Source: Amorphophallus konjac (lineage: Eukaryota > Streptophyta > Magnoliopsida > Alismatales > Araceae). Taken from it: 64,000 nucleotides of DNA. Location: assembly GCA_022559845.1 (NCBI GenBank), contig CM040117.1, forward strand, positions 15,152,856 through 15,216,855, in the 5' to 3' direction. The notes beneath the pieces are model-generated. The model did no database searches and was not told where the DNA came from. It was given only the letters and a program-made list of their open reading frames with translations. The position numbers and the translations under genes were made by a program. Positions 21,739 to 31,201 of this stretch are shown here, piece by piece. Each line of letters starts with the position of its first letter. Position 1 is the stretch's first letter.

Positions 21739-23181
21739 TCAAAAATAGTAAGAGAAAGGGTGAGAATCCCGAAAGGGTGAGGAGGAGTGAGAAGAAAGAG
21801 GAGAATAAGAATCATTCGACATGGTCGGGGAAGGAGAGTAGCGATCACCCGCCAGAGGCGGGGAAGAAGAAGCATAAACACCTGACAAGGTCGGGAAAGA
21901 ACCAGAAGTGGCACTCGGAAGTCCCGGGGAAGAATTGGATGATGTCCCAAGATCGGGATGGAAGAATGACATAGGCCGAGGCCTAAAATCACGAGAAAAT
22001 GGAGAATCCAGAGGTTCCGGATGAGGGGAGAAAGAAGGATGGGGGTTTACGGACCCGAAAAGAGAAGAGAAAATTATGGAAACTAGATTAGAGGAAGGAA
22101 GGTACACCACCCAAGGGTAGAAGCTGAGCAGAAGAAAAGATGATTGAAAGGAAGAAGAAGAGGAAGAAGTGGAACCCTGAGTGCACAATCGACGGCCCTT
22201 GAACTTGTGCCACCGCCTCTTATTGGTAGAAATCTCCTTGAAATGAATCCGTCTGACACGGACTCGGGCCTTCGGGCTTCTTAATCTACAATGTTTTCTC
22301 AAATAGCGGGCCCATCTGGCGGACGACCTAGCCCGTCTATGAACATGCATCCTCGTTGGGGCAGTTGCCCCTAAACATCTGGTGCTAACAACATGTGGAC
22401 ATTCTTGAGCAAGTGACTCCTTAGAAGGATGAATATCAGAAAACCATGGAGTTTTGTCTCTCGGCACAAGCAACATGAGATTTGACATCTCCCCTCGGTA
22501 ATTAGGCACAAAACATAGCTCCTTTGCTAGAAGAGATGGATGAAGCTGAGGGAGATCAATGCGCGGCGTTGACGTAGCCGGCATGCTAATAAACTGAGGG
22601 AGATTACATGGAATGTGCAGAATGTCCTTGAAAAATGTAGAAGGTACGGCCAATTGCGCCTTGAACATGGAATCTAGTAGACCCTTGGCGGCCGTATGAG
22701 TTAGCACAATCCGAGTAGACAACACCTCTCGGCCGGTGAACTGCACAGCAATCGAGTGAGAGGTAATAACAATATCAATAATCGAACCTCCGGTGAGTAA
22801 AGAGATTGCCACCGGTCTCACTTTTGAAGAAACTGGCACTAATGCGAGGGAACTCTTCTTATCAACCGTCTCTGAAAATGCAAGCTCATTATCCCCAAAA
22901 TAGCCAGGGACCAGGACTCGGATTGGCACGCGACAAATGAAATCTTGAACCTTGAAATGCATAATCGAAACCTGGCTCGGCTCATTATCTCCCTGGAGAC
23001 TAGACCCAAGGGGCACCAGAGATAGCGTGCACCCGCTCCGTGGGGTGGAAGTATTTGGAGAAAGGGGTGGAGAAGGCTTGGAAGGTGTGGGTGAAGGTTT
23101 AGAAGGTGTAGAGGTCTCGGGCGGTGGAGGGATAGCGGCGATGATAGGCTCGGGTGGACTTAAAGAAAAAGGTGGAGGCAT
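21739..23181 (-). CDS. Unrecognised second ORF of the Ogre-like element
   Basis: An uninterrupted 480-residue reading frame in an element whose gag is broken. Residues 1-50 are Pro/Ser/Thr-rich. Residues about 65-260 look like a folded, hydrophobic domain (VPIRVLVPGYFGDNELAF, SIIDIVITSHSIAVQFTG). Residues about 285-340 are strongly basic, with clusters such as RRARSSARWARYLRKHCR and TNKRRWHKFKGRR, and could bind nucleic acid. The C-terminus is Ser/Pro-rich low complexity. I see no protease D[ST]G, RT or integrase motif and do not recognise the family. The upstream stretch 23182-23508 encodes similar Ser/Thr/Pro repeats in broken frames, so the original start may lie further right. It could be an element-specific accessory protein, a captured host fragment, or degenerate gag-pol. 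Function unknown. Confidence 0.5.
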   Translation of the reverse strand: MPPPFSLSPPEPIIAAIPPPPETSTPSKPSPTPSKPSPPLSPNTSTPRSGCTLSLVPLGSSLQGDNEPSQVSIMHFKVQDFICRVPIRVLVPGYFGDNELAFSETVDKKSSLALVPVSSKVRPVAISLLTGGSIIDIVITSHSIAVQFTGREVLSTRIVLTHTAAKGLLDSMFKAQLAVPSTFFKDILHIPCNLPQFISMPATSTPRIDLPQLHPSLLAKELCFVPNYRGEMSNLMLLVPRDKTPWFSDIHPSKESLAQECPHVVSTRCLGATAPTRMHVHRRARSSARWARYLRKHCRLRSPKARVRVRRIHFKEISTNKRRWHKFKGRRLCTQGSTSSSSSSFQSSFLLLSFYPWVVYLPSSNLVSIIFSSLFGSVNPHPSFSPHPEPLDSPFSRDFRPRPMSFFHPDLGTSSNSSPGLPSATSGSFPTLSGVYASSSPPLAGDRYSPSPTMSNDSYSPLSSHSSSPFRDSHPFSYYF

Positions 23182-23508
23182 AGGAGGGGGTAAAGGCGAA
23201 GGTGGAGGTGTAGGAGTAGGCGTAGCCTACTCAGACGGGCAATGCTGGCAAAGGAGATGGCAGAAGCGGTGGAGATGGTGGTAGTAATGGAAGAGGGGTC
23301 GCTAGGAGAGGAGGTAGTGAGGGCGGTGGTGATGGCAGTAGGGGTAGTGGAGATGGTGATGCGGGCAATGAAGGTAATGGAGGTGAAGATGGTGAAAGTG
23401 GTGGAGAGGAGGGTCACGGCTCCCACCGTCGACGTATCAGCACGACCCGCCGAGTGGCGTCAAGAATGGAAATGGTGGTAACGGAAATGGAGGAGGAAAG
23501 GGTGGCAC

Positions 23509-24339
23509 TTACCTGAGTAGAGGCTGGGGTGAGTGGAGGTTGTGAAGATTGAGTAGAAGATGGTGAAGGCGAGGGGTAGGTGGAGATGGAGAGGGTGATG
23601 AGGTAGGCAACGAGGTAGACAGAAGCATAGGGGAGGAGACAGGTGATGGAGTAGGTGGCGGAGCGGGTGCAATACTAGATAAAGAATCGCAGAGGTGCCC
23701 CTGGTCTTGTAGTGGAAACGGCTGCCTGGACGGCGACTGATGCTGCTGCTTGCTGTGGAAATTTAAAATGACTTCATGCATGGCGGCCCAATCGATCATC
23801 TTATTATCTTCCAGGCCATAAATAATTTCCTGAAACTCGGGGCAATCCGAAACCAAATGCCCCTGTTGACGATGAAAATCATAAAATTGGAGTGAATCTT
23901 CGATCACGGGTCGGCAAGGCATAACCAGAGGGGGTTGCAACACGTGAGTAGCCATCAAAGCCTTAAAAATGTCAATAAAACACTCTGGCAATGGAGGATG
24001 AGGAGTTCGCTTCGGGCACGGGAGATGCCGAGGGGTATGGGAAGGTAATGGAGATGGAGGTGGAGAAGGAAGTGGGGGTTGTGAAGGTAAAGGCATATGG
24101 CAACTGGTGGAGAGACTAGGCGGATGCATATGTGGAGTAGAGCGAGGAGGTATGTAGATGACATCCACCTGCTCAGGGTGTAGTGTTTCCTTGATCGGAG
24201 GGAGGGACACTTTCGGAGATGAAACGGCGGAGGGCTGACTTATGGAGGGTTGATATGTGGAAGGATATGTGGAGGTATATGGATGTGTGGGAGCGGAAGG
24301 TTGACTTGTGGAAGGATATGTGGTGGAGGGCTGACTCAT
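23509..24339 (-). pseudogene. gag: Gag C-terminal part with zinc-knuckle-like motif
   Basis: A 276-residue frame. Repeated YPSTSQPS units at the start and Pro/Ser-rich tails surround one conserved block, FYDFHRQQGHLVSDC followed by PEFQEIIYGLEDNKMI. This matches the Tat/Ogre nucleocapsid pattern CX2HX4GHX4DC, with the first cysteine replaced by Tyr, so zinc binding is doubtful. A linker with stops (24340-24564) separates it from the capsid part. It probably belongs to the same gag as 24565-25487. Confidence 0.6.
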
Positions 24340-24564
24340 GGAAGGATATGTGGGAGATGATGGATAGGAGGCTTACGTGGGCGTAGAAGGTGAAGGAGAC
24401 TCGGGGTCAAGGGAAATTAGGAGTTGTTGGCGGAGGAAGCGGGCTCGACTGTAAAGCTATTGCCATGAGGTGATTTCGTTCAAGGCTAAGATAACGCGGT
24501 ACTCGGGCGTTGCATTAGAAATGATCATTTTGATTTACTCTCCCTCCGGAATTTGTCACGGGAC

Positions 24565-25487
24565 TTAAGCGGCCAAGCGACGCCAGTGGTCGGCGAAGGT
24601 AGAGAACTCCTCGTCGGGCTTCATCTTCTCATGGGCCAGATCAACCATGGAATACCTGGGCCCAACCTGGTCTAGATACTGCTGAATAAACTTCTCTTGG
24701 ATGGCTTGAAAATTCACCACTTGATCTTGCGGCAATGAAAAGAACCAATCCCGAGTCGGGCCTTCTAAAGATAGATCAAACAGATAAGCCATCAAGCGTT
24801 GGTCATGTCGGAATTGGGCCGACTCACAAAGAAACTCCTTCAAGTGCACATAAGGGTCACCGACTCCACCATAGCGGTGATAAGCAGGAATTTGTGAACG
24901 CGGTGGAAGCTGAAGACCTTGGAATTCGAATGGGACACTCAAAGAAGTTTGGGGATCAATTCGGTGCTGAAGTTCATCAAGTCCGCGTTGAGTTTGAGCA
25001 ATCATCACCTCGATGGGGAGAGACTGAGAAGGATGCAATCCAGCTTGAGTAAGAGAGTGTGAATTTGGGCTAGGAGTATGGTATTGGGCCGGATAAAGGG
25101 GTCTGGATTGAGAAGAAGGGAAGCCCATTCCAGGAATAGAAGGATATGTGGGCCTAAAAAAATCATGAACATGAGAATAAGGACCGATTGGGCCAGCAGC
25201 AACATGGGGCCCATTAAGAGAATAAGAGGGCCCGTTAAAGGAAGGGGCCCACTAAGAGTAGAAGAGGGAGGCCCGTTATGAGAATAAGGCCCATTAAGAT
25301 TAGCAATGAATTTTTGGGCTTGGACCGGGGCCGTTTGGCAAGCAAGAGATGATAGGTGGGCCACAAGATTTGCTTGCGGGTCAGAATGGCCACGAGGAGA
25401 TGGGCCCGCGTGGGAAGAGGAATCCACGCGGGAATAAGAAGACGGGGAGGAAGAAGGGTAATATACAGGAGAAAAATGGCGCTCCAT
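24565..25487 (-). pseudogene. gag: Gag capsid part of the Ogre-like element, frameshifted
   Basis: The N-terminal frame starts at ATG 25487 (MERHFSPVYYPSS) and is Pro/Ser/Gly-rich. Around 25240 the useful frame changes to the one ending at 24565. That frame carries the retrotransposon gag domain: YGGVGDPYVHLKEFLCESAQ, then LEGPTRDWFFSLPQDQVVNF, FIQQYLDQVGP and EFSTFADHWRRLAA. This domain forms the capsid shell. A TAA at 24565 ends it before the expected knuckle, which follows in the next ORF. One frameshift and at least one premature stop make it non-functional. Confidence 0.7.
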
Positions 25488-26106
25488 GAGGGCAAATGGA
25501 GACTTTATACAAGAAAAATCAAGGGAATATAATGAGGGAAGTAAAGGGCTCGAGAATTAAAGAGGGGGGAGTGACTCAATAATGCAAAGAAAGAATAAAA
25601 GAAACCTAGGACACTAAGACTAAACAAACAGACACACAGAATGGACTAACCTAAATGAGCCTAATGACAAAACCTATATGGGTAGTGGGGAATGCAACAC
25701 AAAATAACACAAATGGGCTTGGACAAGCCCAAACACCACAAACAATATGAAGGATTTCACCAAGCCAAACAAGTTAACATGATGGGAAATATTTTAATGT
25801 CAAAGTTTTGGGTGGGCCTTTTAATGATTTGGATTGAGATTAATTCCCTCAAGAAAGGTATCCTATAGGGAATAAGGTCCAAACTTTGATTTGATTAAGG
25901 TTAATTCCTTCACAACGTATGCAAATGCAAGCCTAAGGGGTGGAACGGTACAACCGGCCCGGCGTCCGTGTGAGAATCCACGACTCGCGGGGACTTACGG
26001 AGGTCCCGGATAAGATCACCTAGTCGAGTCCAAGGAATATGGGAGCGAGAGGATCACTTACCAAGGGGGAATGTAACTACAATATGCCAATATGCATGAT
26101 CCTATG
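25488..26106 (-). other. Leader of the Ogre-like element with module copy 3
   Basis: No gene. The third copy of the conserved module occupies 25946-26106 (GGTACAACC, GCGGGGACTTACGGAGGTCC, GATCACCTAGTC, AAGGAATAT). It is completed across the chromovirus insertion by TGCACCGGGGTGCATGC at 38804-38820. I could not place a primer-binding site with confidence. Confidence 0.6.
26102..26106. repeat. Target-site duplication, left (CTATG)
   Basis: CTATG precedes the chromovirus and is repeated exactly at 38799-38803 after it. A 5-bp duplication is usual for LTR elements. Confidence 0.9.
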
Positions 26107-27893
26107 TGTAACGCCCCGCCTCGTACCCGGTTCAGTATAACACTCCCGTCGGATACGAGGGGCGACGCCACAGTGGGAAAATACCCAACAGAACGGAAGA
26201 CGGGTTGAGAATGCACAAATAAAACATATAAATTTTTACAGCGGAAGAATATAACTTTTCATCAGCAATGTCCAATATCATAATAGCCAAACAAATTAAA
26301 GTCTTACAAATTTTATTTTAATATCCAGAATTGAAACTTAAAGTTTACAAGAACTAACAAGTAGATCTAACAATGGGAAAAGAACTACTAAGATCACGCC
26401 CGCGCCACCGACTCGGGCTCACTCGGATCTACTTCCTCGCTTCCACCAGCAATCTCGCCTGAAATATCAAGTGTAAGTCTACGGGTAGACTTAGCAAGAA
26501 ATAGAATTCAAACACGTCTATTGTACCAGCATAACAAATTAAACTATCATAATTTAAACCACAAGTTGTAACAAAGACTATATCGGTGTACTATGGCATA
26601 ACTAATCGTAATATGCAGGAGTGATATCCAAATATGCAGGAAGAAAGATTGAAGAAGACGGGAATCAATGTAGGTATTCATAAATGGAGTTCAAACCTCA
26701 GTAGAATTTGCAGAACAAAGACAGATAACAGATACAGATATAACAAAAAGCCCAAAGGCCATATTTCTATCACAATTCCGATCTGAGGTAGACAGAAGAG
26801 GCAGAATGACCCAGACACATTGCCCAAACTACTATTAGAAGGTCAGAAACAGATACAGATACCAAATCACCTAGGCAATGGCGATGAGGTCTGATTACAG
26901 CGCAAAATCGGAGGAAGATATTCCCCACCTTGACCAGTGAACAAGTTCACCCCCAGGATTTCACCCCCGTGCCCTCGGGGTCAGAAGGACCTCCCCATAG
27001 GGGCATTTCTACAGTTTGGCCCCAGACCCTTCTATAGTAGCAGTGTCCATATGGTCAAATGAGATCAATAAACAAGTTAAGAAGAATTTGGATAGATTCT
27101 AACTCGAATACAAACTGAAATGGTGATACTAATGCATGGATGGAATATGAAATTCTACAATGCTTATACTAACTCATAAGATAGAGTTTTTCAAACAAAA
27201 TTTATCTTGTAACAAAGTTTAAACAGCCATGGTGGAAGTCAATTTAAAATCAAACCAAAATATACAATTCTAGGATAATTTTGTTATCAAATTAACATGG
27301 TTATACTAACCAATTCCAGGATAACATTATTATCAAATTAACATGCTTATACTAACTGGTTCCAAGATAACACTGTTAACATGGTTATACTAACTAATTC
27401 CAGGTTAACATTATTATCAAATTAATATGCTTATACTAGCTAATTCTAGGTTAACATTGTTATTAAATTAACATGCTTACATTGACAATCATTATTAGCA
27501 AGTTATATTTACAATCCAGGATACCACAACTCCAAGGCATTCGCATTTCTAGAGTATTAACATGTAATTCCATGGTGTTAATACACAATTCCAGGATATT
27601 AACACAATGTTCCAGGGTATAATGAATGAAAATAGTATAATTCTATATTAATTTATTATCGCACTAACAATGCTAACAATGTTGTACCATAAATAATTCC
27701 TAAAAATAGTATTAAATTGCTAACATATTGGTGATCACTTTTGTCTTCTATGCCTAATGCTAATAAAATTATTTGTAAGACCTAATCAGTGATTTAAGCA
27801 TGACTTAAATCACCATTCACTCGGAAAACACTATTCACGCAGAAATTTTACTATCTTACAAAAATATAAAAAAATAAGAAAATGGTACATCCG

Positions 27894-27902
27894 TATTTAT
27901 AG
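27894..27902 (-). promoter_or_regulatory. TATA box, downstream promoter copy, 3' LTR
   Basis: Minus-strand CTATAAATA in the first 904-bp unit. Confidence 0.65.
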
Positions 27903-28797
27903 AACACTTTTGTCTTCTTGAGTATTTTTAGGAAAAATCTATATTTGGATCTATACACCTTTTAAGGTAAGTTTAACAAACTGAACATTATTGTTTAATG
28001 TTACAAATTAACATGCTTACATTATTGTTTAATGTTACAGGATAACATTATTATCAATTTAACATGCTTATACTAACTCATAAGATAGAGTTTTTCAAAC
28101 AAAATTTATCCTGTAACAAAGTTTAAACAGCCATGGTGGAAGTCAATTTAAAATCAAACCAAAATATGCAATTCTAGGATAATTTTGTTATCAAATTAAC
28201 ATGGTTATACTAACCAATTCCAGGATAACATTATTATCAAATTAACATGCTTATACTAACTGGTTCCAAGATAACACTGTTAACATGGTTATACTAACTA
28301 ATTCCAGGTTAACATTATTATCAAATTAATATGCTTATACTAGCTAATTCTAGGTTAACATTGTTATTAAATTAACATGCTTACATTGACAATCATTATT
28401 AGCAAGTTATATTTACAATCCAGGATACCACAACTCCAAGGCATTCGCATTTCCAGAGTATTAACATGTAATTCCATGGTGTTAATACACAATTCCAGGA
28501 TATTAACACAATGTTCCAGGGTATAATGAATGAAAATAGTATAATTCTATATTAATTTATTATCGCACTAACAATGCTAACAATGTTATACCATAAATAA
28601 TTCAGAAAAATAGTATTAAATTGCTAACATATTGGTGATCACTTTTGTCTTCTATGCCTAATGCTAATAAGATTGTTTGTAAGACCTAATCAGTGATTTA
28701 AGCATGACTTAAATTACCATTCACTCGGAAAATACTATTCACGTAGAAATTTTACTATCTTACAAAAATGTAAAAAAATAAGAAAATGGTACATCCG

Positions 28798-28806
28798 TAT
28801 TTATAG
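28798..28806 (-). promoter_or_regulatory. TATA box, upstream promoter copy, 3' LTR
   Basis: Identical CTATAAATA 904 bp away in the second unit. Confidence 0.65.
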
Positions 28807-29740
28807 AACACTTTTGTCTTCTTGAGTAATTTTAGGAAAAATCTATATTTGGATCTATACACCTTTTAAGGTAAGTTTAACAAACTGAACATTATTGTTT
28901 AATGTTACAAATTAACATGCTTACATTATTGTTTAATGTTACAGGATAACATTATTATCAATTTAACATGCTTATACTAACTCATAAGATAGAGTTTTTC
29001 AAACAAAATTTATCCTGTAACAAAGTTTAAACAACCATGGTGGAAGTCAATTTAAAATCAAACCAAAATCATAACAGATTAACCCAAAACAGTACTGCTT
29101 GCACTTAACCAAACTACCCTCTTACTTAATTCTAACAAGTTTAATAAGCTATCCATGCACAATAGAGATGGTTGAGATACTAAACTTGCCTTAAACCGTG
29201 GAGAACAGGGAAGCCTCTGCAGGATCCATGAACTCTCCAGAGCCTTGCTTCCCTCCCGTAGATGGCGTTCTGAACAACACCCAGCCCTCTCCCCAGGGCT
29301 TTAACAAAGTCCCAAGCACTCAGATTGGATGAGGCATGCTGGCAGGAAGGGAAAAAGAACGACATCCCACATGCTCCCGTAGTGCATGGGCTACCCCATG
29401 AGGACCCTCCCATAAACTTAATCACTCATGATAAGGTGGGGGGGGGGGGGGGCATGGAGTTACCAAAAGGGGAAGGTAAGAAGAGAGTTACGTTCTTACG
29501 AATGTGAATGGCACTATTCACCAGCCCAAACTAAAAATCATAACTATTTATCTAAAATGAATTTGAGAAAACTAATAACTACCCATTTCTAATCATCATG
29601 GGCCCCATCTAGGAAAAATATAAAATAAATAAAAACTCTCAAAAATAAAACCCAACCCGAAATATGAATAGTAACAATCTTAATTAATTAATCTTAGTGT
29701 TAAGGTGTAATTAAGTAATTTGGGCAAAATTTAGACAAAT

Positions 29741-29812
29741 GTGGATGGTGAGATTCAAACCTTGGACCTCAAGGTGAAAGGACAAGTGTCTTAACCAACT
29801 ACTCTAGAAATT
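29741..29812 (-). other. tRNA-like segment in 3' LTR
   Basis: Minus strand reads TAGTTGGTTAAGACACTTG and, about 25 bases on, GGTTTGAATC. These resemble the A and B boxes of a tRNA gene, here with one B-box change compared with the right LTR. Confidence 0.5.
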
Positions 29813-30074
29813 CAATTGTTACATGAATGACTCTTTGTTTCTACTTTCACTTAAACCTTCTATAGGGGTTTTTATAAGTTATATGTACATATATTTGAGA
29901 TACTAATTTAGTTGAAATATTAATAATACTAATAATGATAATAATAACATTATTATTATATTATGTACATTTTATAAGGGGTGCTACACCACTCTAATTC
30001 AATCAAATCAATTATTTCTTAATCAAATTTATTATCATAGAACTAAATCATGATAAAATTTATTGGGTACTACA

Positions 30075-30091
30075 CTCTCTCCCCCTTAAAA
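30075..30091 (-). promoter_or_regulatory. Polypurine tract
   Basis: Minus-strand TTTTAAGGGGGAGAGAG abuts the LTR start TGTAGTACCC. Confidence 0.9.
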
Positions 30092-30619
30092 GAAACTTCG
30101 TCCCGAAGTTTTACTGAAGTACATACCGAAGAGGTGGGGATATTTCTTCTTCATCTCCAATTCAAGCTCCCACGATGCCTCCTCGTGAAGCGCATTACCC
30201 CACAGAACCTTTACCAATGGAATGGACTTCGATCTGAGAACTTGTTCCTTGCGATCCAAAATCTGGATTGGTTGAACTTCAAATGACAGATTCGGTTGGA
30301 ACTCCAAACCTTCATAGCTGATCACGTGGGATGGATCATGAACATACTTGCGGAGCATGGATACGTGAAACACCGGATGAATGGCCACCATTGATGGGGG
30401 TAAGGCCAACCGGTATGACACGTTTCCTATCCTGTCCAGAATCTCAAAGGGTCCAATACATCTAGGTTGCAGCTTCCCACGCTTTCCAAATCTTGAAACT
30501 CCTTTAGTTGGTGACACCTTGAGAAAAACATGCTCTCCAACTGCAAATTCTAGATCCTTCCTTCTATTGTCTGCATAACTTTTCTGCCGATCTTGGGCTG
30601 CCTTTAATCTCCGCTGAAT
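30086..30619 (-). pseudogene. pol: Integrase C-terminus and chromodomain (young chromovirus)
   Basis: Continues in frame after a TAA at 30620. It starts with KAAQDRQKSYADNRRKDLEF, then the GPF integrase motif (PRCIGPFEILDRIGNVSYR), HPVFHVSMLRKYVHDPSHV, and a chromodomain (EQVLRSKSIPLVKVLW, then HEEASWELE) ending near PHLFGMYF. The chromodomain binds modified histones and biases insertion toward heterochromatin. The stop that separates it from the core follows KIQ and precedes IQRR. It is a single base change away from an open frame, so the protein was intact until recently. Confidence 0.88.
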
Positions 30620-31201
30620 TTACTGAATCTTATCTGATGTTCCTTGTACCACTTCTGGCCCAATTAACTGCCTTTCACCAATTTCTTCCCAACACAGAGG
30701 AGATCTACAGGGTCTTCCATACAGAGCTTCGAACGGGGCCATGCCTATACTTGCATGATAACTGTTATTGTAGGCAAATTCTACCAGTGGTAGATGTCGC
30801 TCCCAATCTCCTCCCCAGTCAAGAACACAGGCCCTTAACATATCCTCTAAGGTGCGAATGGTCCTCTCAGACTGACCATCTGTCTGGGGATGGTATGCCG
30901 AGCTTAGTTTCAACTGGGACCCAAAAGCATTTTGTAATCCTTGCCAAAATCGGGACGTGAAGCGAGAGTCTCGATCCGAAATAATAGACTTCGGCACACC
31001 ATGCAATCTGACAATATTATCAATATAAAGATGAGCTAAACTCTCCATAGATTGCTTCTTTTTCATTGCCAGGAAATGTGCAGTCTTCGAGAATCGATCT
31101 ACGATCACCCATATAGCATCATTACCCTTTGCTGATCGGGGTAACCCTGTGACAAAGTCCATGGTGACATCTTCCCACTTCCATTGTGGTATTTCAATCT
31201 T
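30620..31201 (-). pseudogene. pol: Integrase catalytic core (young chromovirus)
   Basis: Follows the TAG at 31202-31204 in the same frame. It begins [20 protein letters not shown] (first catalytic aspartate in the [16 protein letters not shown] region). It has [13 protein letters not shown] (second aspartate), and [21 protein letters not shown] carries the glutamate of the D,D-35-E triad. It catalyses strand transfer of element DNA into the genome. [15 protein letters not shown] follows. All three acidic residues are present. The only defects in the integrase are the two flanking stops. Confidence 0.9.

Larger units (their letters stand above)
27171..29072. repeat. 904-bp tandem duplication in the LTR
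   Basis: The marker AACTCATAAGATAGAG recurs at 27171, 28075 and 28979, exactly 904 bp apart. Two full copies and a third partial copy of about 94 bp are present. Inside each unit are shorter ~53-bp repeats of the form AATTCCAGGATAACATTATT. Confidence 0.95.
26107..30074 (-). repeat. 3' LTR of the young chromovirus
   Basis: Plus-strand edges TGTAACGCCCC and GGTACTACA. It contains two and a bit copies of a 904-bp unit (27171-29072), each full unit with its own TATA box, a tRNA-like segment (29741-29812) and a G15 homopolymer (29438-29452, ten G in the other LTR). Confidence 0.93.
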
